Shown: piece after piece, positions 1 through 8,809 of the stretch
Layout: each line of letters opens with the position of its first letter
Numbering within the stretch: position 1 is the first letter of the stretch
DNA from: an uncultured bacterium
GTDB taxonomy: Bacteria; Verrucomicrobiota; Lentisphaeria; Victivallales; UBA1829
Assembly (NCBI GenBank): GCA_900548385.1
Contig: URKJ01000009.1
Location: forward strand, 51,226-115,225
Direction of reading: 5' to 3'
Length of the DNA stretch: 64,000 nucleotides
Program-made: the position numbers and the translations under genes
The notes under the pieces: model-generated
Seen by the model: the letters and a program-made list of their open reading frames with translations, nothing else
Databases searched by the model: none
Told to the model about the DNA's origin: nothing

Positions 1-638
1 CCGGCAGTCGTCGGATGCGTCATGACAACAATATACGGCAGCCCCGCGGCGGCGTGGCGCTGAAGCGCTCCGCTGGTCTTCGCCATCTGCATAAGACTGA
101 TCATACCTTCGTACATACGGGCGCCGCCGGAAGCGGTCACAATCACAAGCGGCAGATGATGTGCCGTGGCAAATTCCACGAGACGGGTCACTTTTTCCCC
201 GACGACAGCGCCCATGCTTGCTCCGAGGAAGCGGAAATCCATCACGCCAAGCGCATAAGCACGCCCGTCGAGCTTGGCATGACCGCAAACGATCGCATCC
301 GTAAGACCCGTTTTCTTCTTATTGGCTTCCAGCTTGGAGGTATACGAGGAAACGCCTTCAAATTTCAGCGTGTCGACCGATTCGATATCAGCGTCGATCT
401 CAACGAACGTTCCGGCATCGGTCAGCAGTTCGATCCGCTGCGGCGCGGGCATCGGGTTGTGATAACCGCAGTGCGGGCAGATATACAGATTGCTTTCTTT
501 CTGTTTGGTAAAAATAGTGGCGTCACACTTCTTGCATTTTTCCCAGAGACCCTCCGGAATATCCTTGCGCTTCAAGGGTTCTTCCTGCTGGGGTTCGGCA
601 CTCAGTGTCGAATATTTCGATTTTTTGAAAAAAGCCAT
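1..638 (-). CDS. accD: Acetyl-CoA carboxylase carboxyltransferase subunit beta (partial, 3' end outside window)
   Basis: Beta subunit of the carboxyltransferase that moves the carboxyl group from biotin to acetyl-CoA, giving malonyl-CoA for fatty acid synthesis in the cytoplasm. About 212 codons are visible, starting MAFFKKSKYS. An N-terminal four-cysteine zinc ribbon is clear (CKKC, then CPHCGYHNP), as is the crotonase-like core (LDGRAYALGVMDFRFLGASMG, TASGGARMYEG). The reading frame is open to the left edge, so the C-terminus is missing. The start at 638 has an AAGGA ribosome site and lies 3 nt after the stop of the comF-like gene, so the two are probably co-transcribed. Family identity is secure from the zinc ribbon and the GGARMxEG motif. 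Confidence 0.95.
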   Translation of the reverse strand, partial: MAFFKKSKYSTLSAEPQQEEPLKRKDIPEGLWEKCKKCDATIFTKQKESNLYICPHCGYHNPMPAPQRIELLTDAGTFVEIDADIESVDTLKFEGVSSYTSKLEANKKKTGLTDAIVCGHAKLDGRAYALGVMDFRFLGASMGAVVGEKVTRLVEFATAHHLPLVIVTASGGARMYEGMISLMQMAKTSGALQRHAAAGLPYIVVMTHPTTA

Positions 639-641
639 TTT

Positions 642-1388
642 TCAATTCCTTTGTCTTCGGGCGATGACCAGAACATCCACTCGTGCAGCGCCTCCGTTGA
701 GTAAAACACCGGCGGCTTCGCTGAGCGTCGCTCCGGTCGTCATAACATCATCCACTAATAATATACTACACTTTTCCGCCGCTGTCGAATCAAAAAGCGA
801 AAAAGCGCCCTGAATATTTAAATTTCTTTCTTTCCGGGTTAGAAAAGCCTGACGCGGCGTATGCTTCCGGCGCTTCAGCAACCGGCGGACCGGAATTCCC
901 GTCCGCCGGGAAAGTTCGCGGGCAAACAAAGCGGACTGATTATAGCCGCGCATCAGAAAACGCCGCCAGTGAAGCGGAACGGGAACCAGTGCATCATATC
1001 GCGGGCTCCCATCGTCAAACACTCCGGCGGCAAGACGCGACAACGGTCTTGCAAGTTCGGTCCGCCCGCGGTATTTGAACAGATGAACACAGTCCCGCAC
1101 CTCGTCTGTATATTTGAAAAGAGCATAAGCCCGTGTCCACGGCGGTTTCGGTGCATTCATACAATCGGAACATGACTCAAAAATACCATCAACCTCCGCT
1201 CCGCAGGTCCGGCAGACTTTTCCCCGGATCATCGGCATCCGGTCCAGACACTCCACACAGAACATATTCGGAGAACCGTCAAATGGAACGCCTTTTCCGC
1301 AGAGCGGACAGGGCAGCGGCAGAACTGCGGAAATCCATGCCGGAATCCGTCCGGCAAATGCCCGCAGTTCCGCCCTCATCGGACTCAC
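642..1388 (-). CDS. ComF family phosphoribosyltransferase-like protein
   Basis: 248-residue ComF/GntX-type protein. The N-terminus carries two zinc-finger-like Cys pairs (CPLCGKG, then FCVEC; CRTCGAE, then CSDC). The C-terminal half is a phosphoribosyltransferase fold ending with the PRPP-binding loop ILLVDDVMTTGATLSEAA. Before that is the typical ComF stretch VPVPLHWRRFLMRGYNQSALFARELS. ComF proteins act in DNA uptake in competent bacteria, but members are widespread and often of unclear role. The gene overlaps the end of asd by a few bases and is followed 3 nt later by accD, so an asd-comF-accD transcript is likely. The start may instead be Met4 (1379). Confidence 0.9.
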   Translation of the reverse strand: MSPMRAELRAFAGRIPAWISAVLPLPCPLCGKGVPFDGSPNMFCVECLDRMPMIRGKVCRTCGAEVDGIFESCSDCMNAPKPPWTRAYALFKYTDEVRDCVHLFKYRGRTELARPLSRLAAGVFDDGSPRYDALVPVPLHWRRFLMRGYNQSALFARELSRRTGIPVRRLLKRRKHTPRQAFLTRKERNLNIQGAFSLFDSTAAEKCSILLVDDVMTTGATLSEAAGVLLNGGAARVDVLVIARRQRN

Positions 1389-2401
1389 TTGCTGCTCAGG
1401 ACTTCTGCGATCTGAACGGCGTTGAGCGCCGCGCCCTTGAGGAGCTGGTCGCCCGATACAAAAATTTCGAGTCCGCGTTTGTCGTTGCGGGAAATATCCT
1501 GACGGATACGGCCGACGATCACGTCAAATTTTCCGGTTGCGTCAATCGGCATCGGATACACCTTGTTCGCCGGATCATCGCGCACGATCACACCGGGAGC
1601 TTTGGAAAGGATCTCGCGCGCCTCTTCCGGCGTGATCTCCTGTTCAAATTCCAGATTCAGCGATTCGGAATGCGCTCTCATGATCGGCACGCGCACGCTG
1701 GTACAGGAGAGCATCAGATCCGGAATGTGCATGATCTTGCGCGTTTCGTTGACCATTTTCAGCTCTTCTTTGGTATAGCCGTTCGGCTGGAAAGAGTCGA
1801 TGTGCGGAAAGAGATTGAACGCGATCTGCTGTGCCATGACTTTGGGCTCGACGCGTTCCGCTCCATTGAGAACCTCGCGGGTCTGATCAAGCAGTTCCTG
1901 CATGGCAGGGGCACCGCCGCCCGACGCCGCCTGATAGGTGGAAGCGATCAGGCGCTTGAGTCCTTTTGCCTTGTGCAGCGGATAAACGGCAACCGCCATG
2001 ATCGCGGTGGTGCAGTTCGGGTTCGCAATAACGCCGTGGTGTTTGAACGCATCTTCCGGATTGATCTCCGGAATCACCAGCGGAACGTCATCGTCCATAC
2101 GGAACGCACTGGAATTGTCGATCATGACGCATCCCGCGTCCGCGCAAGCCTGACGGTACTGTTTGGAGACATCGGAACCGGCACTGAAAAGAGCAATATC
2201 CACACCCTTGAAAGACTCCGGTTTCATCTCCTCAATCGTGATCTCCCCGCCTCTGAATTTCATCTTTTTTCCGGCGGAACGCGCGGAGGCAAGCAGTTTG
2301 ATGGAGGCTACCGGGAAATTTCTCTTTTCCAGGGTCTCAAGCATTTCGACGCCGACAGCACCAGTAGCTCCGGCGACAGCCACGTTCATTGGTCTTCCCA
2401 T
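1385..2401 (-). CDS. asd: Aspartate-semialdehyde dehydrogenase
   Basis: NADPH-dependent reduction of aspartyl phosphate to aspartate semialdehyde, the branch point to lysine/diaminopimelate, threonine and methionine. 338 residues, normal for the family. An N-terminal Rossmann motif (VAVAGATGAVGVEML) is followed by the active-site signature IANPNCTT with catalytic Cys130, and then YQAASGGGAPAM. Full length, with no visible damage. An AGGGAGA ribosome site precedes the start; Met5 is an alternative. First gene of the leftward asd-comF-accD group; about 300 bp separate it from the divergent LacI gene. Confidence 0.96.
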   Translation of the reverse strand: MGRPMNVAVAGATGAVGVEMLETLEKRNFPVASIKLLASARSAGKKMKFRGGEITIEEMKPESFKGVDIALFSAGSDVSKQYRQACADAGCVMIDNSSAFRMDDDVPLVIPEINPEDAFKHHGVIANPNCTTAIMAVAVYPLHKAKGLKRLIASTYQAASGGGAPAMQELLDQTREVLNGAERVEPKVMAQQIAFNLFPHIDSFQPNGYTKEELKMVNETRKIMHIPDLMLSCTSVRVPIMRAHSESLNLEFEQEITPEEAREILSKAPGVIVRDDPANKVYPMPIDATGKFDVIVGRIRQDISRNDKRGLEIFVSGDQLLKGAALNAVQIAEVLSSK

Positions 2402-2603
2402 TTTGTTTGATTCTCCCTAACAATATCAGGTTTTGGGGTTCACCCGGCGCCGAATCCACAAGACGGCTCCGGTAAAGCTGAATAATTTACATGCGTATTG
2501 TGAAAAATGCAAATATCTTTCCGCATTTTTCCATCTTCCCATCCTTTCCGCGCTCATTTCCGCAGAAATCTCCGTTTTTTCGTACTTTTCCACATTTCCC
2601 CCG

Positions 2604-2631
2604 TTGACAAAATCTCAAACTGTGCTATAAT
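2604..2631 (+). promoter_or_regulatory. Promoter of the LacI-GH-pseudopilin operon
   Basis: Consensus -35 TTGACA at 2604-2609 and -10 TATAAT at 2626-2631 with a 16-bp spacer. TGC directly before the -10 makes an extended -10. It drives the LacI gene starting at 2708. The rest of the 2411-2707 gap holds only this promoter and the two operators described separately. Confidence 0.85.
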
Positions 2632-2634
2632 TAA

Positions 2635-2692
2635 TTAAACCGATTGAAAAACTAAAGAAAAACAATCTCTTCAAAAAATTAAATCGGTTGAA
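2635..2692. promoter_or_regulatory. Pair of LacI-type operators
   Basis: Two 14-bp sites, TTAAACCGATTGAA (2635-2648) and TTAAATCGGTTGAA (2679-2692), both fit the quasi-palindrome TTnAAnCGnTTnAA with the central CG typical of LacI-family operators. Their centres are 44 bp apart, about four helical turns. Both lie downstream of the -10, which suits repression, possibly with looping. The adjacent LacI-family protein is the natural candidate to bind (inference). Confidence 0.75.
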
Positions 2693-2707
2693 TAAGGTGA
2701 TATGATT

Positions 2708-3721
2708 ATGACCATTTACGACATTGCAAAAAAACTGAATGTCTCGCCGGCGACGGTCTCGCTTGCGCTGAACGGCGATCCGCGCGTTGCGGAAAAGACC
2801 CGGACCAGAATCTGCTCCTTTGCCGCCGAACACGGATTTGTACGGGATGAACAGGCACGGAACTTCCGGTTGCGCCGCTCCAACAACGTCGCAATCGTTG
2901 TTCACAACATCGACAACGATTTCTGGTACGGGATCGTCCGGGCGGTCGAACAGGAACTCGGCGACAGATTCAATGTCATTCTCAGCAACACGGAAGGCGA
3001 TCTTGAAAAAGAACGGAAGATCTTTGCAAATCTCGTCCGCCGCAAGGTGGACGGCATCATCGTACAGCCGGCATCGACCGAAGAAAACCACTTTCTGGAA
3101 ACGATCCGCGCAGGAATTCCGGTCGTCTCGCTCGAAAAAACAGAACATGAGCTGATTTCGTTCGTCAAAGGCAACGACCACCTCGCGGCACTCCGTCTGA
3201 CGGAGGAGAGCATCCGGCGGGGGCACCGGCACATCGCGTTTCTCAACTTCCGTTCCGACAGCATCGGTCTGGAGGAGCGCGTCTCCGGCTTCCTCGAAGC
3301 AGTCGGCAGACACGGCCTGCGGAATCAGTGCAAAGTCCTGTCGGCAAACAACATTTCGACCGAAGCGATCGCAGAACTCATCAGCGGTCATGAAGACGAT
3401 TTCTCCCTGTATCTCTGCTCCGACGACCGCCTTGCCTGTCTCCTTCTTCAGGAACTGGAACGTGCGCACATTTCCGTTCCGGAACGGATTTCGGTCTGCG
3501 GCTGGAACGACTGCCGTTTTCTGGAATACCTGACCCGTCCGCTCTCCTCCGTCGCAATCCCGATGACGGAAATCGGAAGCAAAGCGGCATGGATCATCCG
3601 CAACTATCTGGAAAAAGGGCCTTGCGTCCATAAACTCTATATTGAGGAAAAAATCATTCTGCGCGATTCGTTCCGATCCCTCGCAGCCATCCCGCAGACA
3701 ACTGAAAGGAAGCATAAATGA
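2708..3721 (+). CDS. LacI family transcriptional regulator
   Basis: 337-residue LacI/GalR repressor-type protein. The N-terminal helix-turn-helix and hinge read MTIYDIAKKLNVSPATVSLALNG, followed by a periplasmic-binding-protein-like effector domain (NNVAIVVHNIDNDFWYGIV; RRKVDGIIVQPAS; RRGHRHIAFLNF; ISVCGWNDCRFLEYLTRPLSSV). Start chosen at the second ATG because AAGGTGA ends 7 nt before it; the ATG at 2702 is too close to that site. The stop overlaps the start of the next gene (ATGA), implying coupled translation with the exported glycosidase. Two LacI-type operators in its own leader suggest autoregulation of the whole operon. The ligand is unknown, probably a sugar released by the downstream enzyme. 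Confidence 0.92.
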   Translation: MTIYDIAKKLNVSPATVSLALNGDPRVAEKTRTRICSFAAEHGFVRDEQARNFRLRRSNNVAIVVHNIDNDFWYGIVRAVEQELGDRFNVILSNTEGDLEKERKIFANLVRRKVDGIIVQPASTEENHFLETIRAGIPVVSLEKTEHELISFVKGNDHLAALRLTEESIRRGHRHIAFLNFRSDSIGLEERVSGFLEAVGRHGLRNQCKVLSANNISTEAIAELISGHEDDFSLYLCSDDRLACLLLQELERAHISVPERISVCGWNDCRFLEYLTRPLSSVAIPMTEIGSKAAWIIRNYLEKGPCVHKLYIEEKIILRDSFRSLAAIPQTTERKHK

Positions 3722-6700
3722 AACTCCTGTCGTCCGTATGCCTCTGTCTGGCCGTTCTTTCCGCCGTTTCGGCGGAAGCTCCGCAATGGCGATGGCACGA
3801 AAAAACCGCACAGCCGCACACCACACGCTTTTTCCGGATCTCGTTCGAGCTGAAAGAAAAAGCCAAAAGCGCTCCGGTTACGTTCGGATTGGACGACATC
3901 GGCAGCATCTACGTCAATGGACGGCGCATCGCCGCGAATATCCACATGCCGCCGAAAACCTGGCACATCGAAAATTACCTGAAACCGGGAAAGAACGTGA
4001 TCGCGGTGCAGGTTCTCAACCATATCGGCATCGCCGGGCTCATCGTCTCCGGCGATATTCTGCTGGAAAGCGGAAATGTTCAGAAGCTCTCCAGCGGCGG
4101 AACGGTCCTCTCCGGAACCAAAGCGGACGCGGGATGGACCGATGTCAAGTTCGACGACTCCGGCTGGAAAACGGCGGAAGAGCTCGGCGGTCCGGACGAA
4201 CTCGCTCCCTGGAACAGGAAAGGCAGCGTAATGGATCCATTCCGGGCACCGGACGCCGCACGCGGAACCTCCCGTCTTCTGCTTGACGATTTCGCCGATA
4301 TTTCCAGCTGGCTCGGCGGTGGACAGAAGCATACTCTTCCCGGCGCAGACACGCCGTCCCATTTCAGCCTCGGTTCCGTGCCCGATCCCCGGCGGGATGA
4401 CGGCTGGGCGGGCGAACTCCGTTTTGCATTCGCCAAGCCGGGCGGGGAAGCGGCATTTCATAAAAACCGTCTGTACCAGATGCGCCGCACTCCGCGCGCC
4501 ATTCTTTTCTCCGCCGATACCAGAGGGCACGGCGGCTCCCTCCGGTTCCGCTTCTTCGACAAATTCAACCGCCGGCACCTGACAAAACCCGTTCCGCTTT
4601 CTCCAACCGTCGGCTGGCGGGATTACCGGGTCGAACTTGACGAAACCACTTTTCCCGGCTATTCCAAACTTGCCTTTCCCCTCGCGCTGGATCATCTGAT
4701 CTATACCGCGGACAAGGCGGGGACGGGACACATCCTGATCGACGACCTCTTTTATATCGGCCACGCCTCCTCTCCCGGGCAGCAGCTGGCAATACACCCG
4801 GACTATCATACTCTTGCAGTACCTCCCGGAACGGCGGCTGAAATGACATTCCGCTTCCGCAACGCACTGAACCGGAAAATCCGCGCGAAACTGCTGCTTC
4901 AGGTTCTGGACAGCCGGGAAAAAGAGCTGTTCCGTCAGACCGCGGAGCTCGAACTCGGTCCCTGCGCTTTTCTCCGGCGGAAATTCACCCTCGGAACGTT
5001 CCGGGACAAGGGCGTTTACAGTGTCCGGCTCACAGCGGATATCGGAACTGGGAAACAGACGTATCTCGGCTGGCTGGGCGTGTTCACGCCGAACGGGAAA
5101 CGTCTCAACAAATACCCGATGTGGTTCGGGATTGAAGATCAGGAAATCAACACCGCACCGTATGAAGCGACGCTCCACGCATCGTGGATGAAACTTCTCG
5201 GCATCGACCTGATCCGCGCCGGATTCCACGGCAGCCGCGCCGAACGCGTGCGCGGTTCCCGGACCGGATACGACGGCTTCCGTGAAATGTGGAAACCGCA
5301 TGTCGCCACCGGAGCCGCCCTCCTGCTGGATTTCGCCGGCGGGATGCCTCCGTGGACCCGTCCCGATGCGGATACGCCCAAAGGAACCGTTCTCCCGCTC
5401 AACTGTGATCCCGCCCGTTTCCGGGAGCATTTTGAACACCTGGCGGATTTTATCGCCTCAATGCCCTCCATTCAATATTTTGAATGGATCAACGAACCGA
5501 ATCTTTCCCGCTTCTACCGGACCGGAATGTACTGCGAAGCGCTCCGGCAGCTCTATCCGATCCTGAAAGCGAAAAATCCTGCGCTGAAAGTCGGCACAGG
5601 CGGACTCGTCGTCAATCATCCGAGTGTCACTCCCGGATTCGCGGAACAGGTTTACGGCGATATGAAGGATTACTACGACATCGCGTTTTATCACGCCCAT
5701 TCCGGCTACCGCCGCTATATCATCGACACGAACGCGGCATTCTCTCTGCTTCCCGGAACCGGAAAGCGGAAGCCTCTTGCAAACACCGAAGCGGGATACC
5801 GCTCGTATCAGGGAATGCCCCATCTGTTCTACAATCAGGCGCGGGAACTGGTGAAAAAAATCACCGTCTCCAAAGCGATGAATCTGGAATTCTACATCTG
5901 GTTCATGCTTCAGGACTACTGGGACAAATACCGGAATGCGGATGACTCTTTCGGGCTGGTCACGGTCGACAATCAGCCCAAACCGTCGTTTGCCGCCTAC
6001 AATGAACTGATCCGTCAGCTTTCCAATACAACCCCCGCCGGGGCTTCCGGACTCCATCCGGAACTCGAAGGCTGGCGGTTCCTTTCCGATAAGGAAGAAG
6101 TCCATGTCCTCTGGCCGAAACAGGATGGCACCGTTCATACGCTCTGTCTCGAAACGGAACAGGACGTTCTGCTGACCGACCTGTTCGGCAATGAACAGCG
6201 TTTCCGTCCGGTGGACGGCATTGCCGCTCTGCCCACGCCGGAACTTCCGTTTTATCTCCGGATGCCGAAAGACTCCGTCCGCCCCGCCGGAGCCCTGCTG
6301 ACTTTCGCCGAACGTCCCGTCCGGCTTCCCGGCTCGGATTCCCCGCTGAACGGGGAACTGCACAACCCGTTCCGCAAAACAGTCCGCTGCACGCTGACTG
6401 ACGATACCGGGAAACGGCATACCGCAACGCTCGCGGGCAAATCTTCCGCACGGATCACGCTTCCGTGCGCCCTCCCCGCCGGAACCGCTCCCGGACCGGT
6501 AGTCCGCCATGTGGAAATCGTTATGACGCGTCCCGATGGAAAAACCGTTTACAGCGGCGGGTTCCGCTTCCCCGTTTCCTCCGCCCTTCCTATCACGGAA
6601 ACCGCCGGACCGGCAATTACGCTCGACAGCGAAAAACAGCTCATGGAACTGGCATTTGACCCGACGACACCGCGCTGGGGCGGCAAAACCGATCTCTCCG

Positions 6701-7155
6701 CACGGGTCCGGCTGCGGCGCGATGCGCAGAATCTGATCTTCAATGCGGAAATTTCGGATAACGATCACTCCGTCCCGCACAGAAACGAGTCCATCTGGAA
6801 AAACGATTCCATCCAGATCGCAATCGCCGACGACCGGGGACGGCTGACGGAGTTCACGGTATCCGGACAGACAGGCGCCCCGGCTGTCGCGTGGCGTCAT
6901 ATCGCTCCGGATGAAAGCCGGACCGGCAGATTCCGCATTCCGCTCTCGGTAAACCGCAGCGGCGGCGTCACCCGTTACCGCTTCTCCGTCCCGTTCTCCG
7001 AACTGGGAATCTCCCCTGCAAAAGGCACGCGCTTCCGTCTCGCGTTCCTTGTCAACGACAACGACGCCGGAAAACGTCTGCGCATCATGGAATATTTCAA
7101 AGGAATCGAAGGAACGAAAAACCCCGAACTGTTCGGATGGTGCATACTGGATTAA
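3718..7155 (+). CDS. Exported multidomain clan GH-A-like glycoside hydrolase with C-terminal CBM9-like domain
   Basis: 1145-residue exported protein. A signal peptide (about residues 1-20, LSSVCLCLAVLSAVSA) is followed by a beta-sandwich region resembling GH2 sugar-binding domains (IGSIYVNGRRIAANI; GKNVIAVQVLNHI). A (beta/alpha)8 barrel region follows, with a probable acid/base Glu593 in EWINEPNLS and nucleophile Glu691 in LANTEAGYRSY, spaced as in clan GH-A (GH39/GH5-like). The last 170 residues resemble CBM9/DUF1083-type modules (DLSARVRLRRDAQNLIFNAEISDNDH). The start is coupled to the LacI stop and has AAAGGAAG upstream. The pseudopilin gene follows 34 bp later. Substrate is not predictable from sequence alone. 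Similar overall layout to the protein at 19178-22732. Confidence 0.8.
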   Translation: MKLLSSVCLCLAVLSAVSAEAPQWRWHEKTAQPHTTRFFRISFELKEKAKSAPVTFGLDDIGSIYVNGRRIAANIHMPPKTWHIENYLKPGKNVIAVQVLNHIGIAGLIVSGDILLESGNVQKLSSGGTVLSGTKADAGWTDVKFDDSGWKTAEELGGPDELAPWNRKGSVMDPFRAPDAARGTSRLLLDDFADISSWLGGGQKHTLPGADTPSHFSLGSVPDPRRDDGWAGELRFAFAKPGGEAAFHKNRLYQMRRTPRAILFSADTRGHGGSLRFRFFDKFNRRHLTKPVPLSPTVGWRDYRVELDETTFPGYSKLAFPLALDHLIYTADKAGTGHILIDDLFYIGHASSPGQQLAIHPDYHTLAVPPGTAAEMTFRFRNALNRKIRAKLLLQVLDSREKELFRQTAELELGPCAFLRRKFTLGTFRDKGVYSVRLTADIGTGKQTYLGWLGVFTPNGKRLNKYPMWFGIEDQEINTAPYEATLHASWMKLLGIDLIRAGFHGSRAERVRGSRTGYDGFREMWKPHVATGAALLLDFAGGMPPWTRPDADTPKGTVLPLNCDPARFREHFEHLADFIASMPSIQYFEWINEPNLSRFYRTGMYCEALRQLYPILKAKNPALKVGTGGLVVNHPSVTPGFAEQVYGDMKDYYDIAFYHAHSGYRRYIIDTNAAFSLLPGTGKRKPLANTEAGYRSYQGMPHLFYNQARELVKKITVSKAMNLEFYIWFMLQDYWDKYRNADDSFGLVTVDNQPKPSFAAYNELIRQLSNTTPAGASGLHPELEGWRFLSDKEEVHVLWPKQDGTVHTLCLETEQDVLLTDLFGNEQRFRPVDGIAALPTPELPFYLRMPKDSVRPAGALLTFAERPVRLPGSDSPLNGELHNPFRKTVRCTLTDDTGKRHTATLAGKSSARITLPCALPAGTAPGPVVRHVEIVMTRPDGKTVYSGGFRFPVSSALPITETAGPAITLDSEKQLMELAFDPTTPRWGGKTDLSARVRLRRDAQNLIFNAEISDNDHSVPHRNESIWKNDSIQIAIADDRGRLTEFTVSGQTGAPAVAWRHIAPDESRTGRFRIPLSVNRSGGVTRYRFSVPFSELGISPAKGTRFRLAFLVNDNDAGKRLRIMEYFKGIEGTKNPELFGWCILD

Positions 7156-7189
7156 AAACAACAACAAAGAATAGAAAGGATCAATCAAA

Positions 7190-7867
7190 ATGAAAACAAA
7201 ATGTCGGTTCACCCTCGTAGAACTCCTCGTGGTAATTTCCATCATCGCGGTGCTTGCCGCCATGCTGCTGCCCGCTCTGAACAAGGCGCGAAGCAAAGCA
7301 CAGGCGATCCAATGCGTCTCAAATCTGAAAAATATCGGGCTCTGTCTGCAAAACTACACCGGAAGCTACAACGACTTCATTCCGTGGGGGGAATACGCCG
7401 CCTATACGGATGGGCACACGCAGACCCGAACCTGGTTTCAACTGCTGAATCAGATCGCAAACAGTCCGAAAATGTTTGAGTGCCCGGCGGACAAGCTGAA
7501 TCAGGACGTGAGTTCTTCCGATGCGCTCCGGCTGAAACAGGGTGACAAGTTCCTCCGCCCGACGCTGATCGGCTACGCCTGCAACGCCTCCGTCGCCGGT
7601 CTTTACTACAGCAATATGACCGTTGAGACTCAGAAGATCACCAAATTCCGCCAGACCAGCAAAACAGTTTACGCCAGTGATATGCGCGGTAAAAAATTCC
7701 TCTATCTCAGCCCCGAACTGAAATATCCGGCGTATCTTGCAATGCTGGCCAATATCTTCCATCACGAAAACCGCGGAGCTCTGCTCTGCCTTGACGGGCA
7801 TGTTACAACGGAACAGTTCCAGCACGGCAACAGCTGGCTGGACCGTTACAAATGGAAACTGGAATAA
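7190..7867 (+). CDS. Pseudopilin-like protein (prepilin N-terminus, H-X9-DG)
   Basis: 225 residues. Short basic leader MKTKCR then the type IV prepilin segment FTLVELLVVISIIAVLAAMLLPALNKAR: a processing site before F with Glu at position 5, followed by a hydrophobic helix. The C-terminal part has the H-X9-DG signature (HENRGALLCLDG), as in the prepilin-like families common in Planctomycetes and Lentisphaerae. Prepilin peptidase would cleave before the Phe; the mature protein would sit in the inner membrane or a pseudopilus. Third gene of the LacI-GH-pseudopilin unit, with an AAAGGA ribosome site. No other pilus or type II secretion gene is nearby. Its role is unknown. Confidence 0.88.
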   Translation: MKTKCRFTLVELLVVISIIAVLAAMLLPALNKARSKAQAIQCVSNLKNIGLCLQNYTGSYNDFIPWGEYAAYTDGHTQTRTWFQLLNQIANSPKMFECPADKLNQDVSSSDALRLKQGDKFLRPTLIGYACNASVAGLYYSNMTVETQKITKFRQTSKTVYASDMRGKKFLYLSPELKYPAYLAMLANIFHHENRGALLCLDGHVTTEQFQHGNSWLDRYKWKLE

Positions 7868-7936
7868 ATCTCCCATCGGAGATGGTCTGCCGGGAACTGC
7901 ACGGCTCTACACGCGCCCGTTACAGTCTCCGGCAAA

Positions 7937-8809
7937 TCAGTAGTTCTTATACTTCATCCACTGGTCGCGCAACTCTTTTCCGCGGGCGAATTCCCGTTCA
8001 AAACCGTCGAAATCCCCGCGGCGTATCAATTCCGCCATCGCGTCGAACCGCTCCGCAAACGTATGCAGGGAAGCGATGACCGCCGGCGTGTTATGTTCAA
8101 TAATCTCCCGCCACATCTGCGGCGAACTGGAAGCGATCCGCGACGTGTCGCGGAATCCCGTGGCGGAACCGGAGAAACGAAGCTGTTTTTTCGATTCCGC
8201 CTCCACATCCAGCGTACTCAGCGTAAGGGCACTGGCGACGATGTGCGTCAAATGGCTTGTATGTGCGACCAGATCGTCGTGAGCCGCCGCATCAATCCGC
8301 GTGGTTTTCGTGCCGATCGAACGCCAGAGCCGCTCCACTTCCATGACATCCTCCTCTTCCGCATGAGCGGGCGGAACGATGAACACATCCGCGTTGGCAT
8401 AAAGAGTCGGAAACCCGTTTTCGGGCCCGGTCTTCTCCGTTCCCGCCATCGGATGCCCGCCCACATAACGGGCATGAGCGGAAACAGCCGCCTCCTCAAT
8501 AACGGTCTTCACACTGCCGATGTCGGTCAGAATCGCTCCCGGTTTCATGAAGCGGGAATAACGTTCCGCATATTCGATGATCTGCGGAATCGGCACACAG
8601 AGGATGAGAATATCCGCCTCGGAGAACACCTCTTCCGGCGTGGAGTATCCGCGGTCGATCACATCATGCTCCAGTGCCCATTGCGTGACGGCGGGACGGC
8701 GCGTCCATCCGCTCCGCAGATAGCCGCTGTTTTTCAATGCCATGCCGAGCGACGAACCGAGCAGACCGATCCCGACGATCGCCGCGTTTTTTCCGGTCGT
8801 ATTCATCAT
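7937..8809 (-). CDS. tyrA: Prephenate dehydrogenase
   Basis: NAD(P)-dependent oxidative decarboxylation of prephenate to 4-hydroxyphenylpyruvate in tyrosine synthesis. 290 residues, TyrA domain only (no fused chorismate mutase or ACT domain). The Rossmann motif AAIVGIGLLGSSLGMAL is N-terminal, followed by ILCVPIPQI, DIGSVKTVI and the substrate-binding signature GGHPMAGTEKTGPE, with a later conserved HIVASAL helix. The start overlaps the stop of pyrF (TGATG), so it is translated with the upstream gene. It converges with the pseudopilin gene ending at 7867. Confidence 0.93.
   Translation of the reverse strand: MMNTTGKNAAIVGIGLLGSSLGMALKNSGYLRSGWTRRPAVTQWALEHDVIDRGYSTPEEVFSEADILILCVPIPQIIEYAERYSRFMKPGAILTDIGSVKTVIEEAAVSAHARYVGGHPMAGTEKTGPENGFPTLYANADVFIVPPAHAEEEDVMEVERLWRSIGTKTTRIDAAAHDDLVAHTSHLTHIVASALTLSTLDVEAESKKQLRFSGSATGFRDTSRIASSSPQMWREIIEHNTPAVIASLHTFAERFDAMAELIRRGDFDGFEREFARGKELRDQWMKYKNY

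Noticed and set aside
1133..2410. Long 425-codon plus-strand frame opposite asd and comF
   Set aside because: Antisense shadow. The minus strand encodes clear aspartate-semialdehyde dehydrogenase and ComF motifs, and the plus-strand translation has the Arg/His-rich look of a complement frame.
3637..5439. 600-codon minus-strand frame opposite the first glycosidase
   Set aside because: High-GC shadow frame without family motifs. The plus strand has a signal peptide and catalytic Glu motifs.
7867..7882. Small hairpin ATCTCC catc GGAGAT after the first pseudopilin
   Set aside because: Only 6 bp of stem and no T-run on either strand; not enough to call a terminator.
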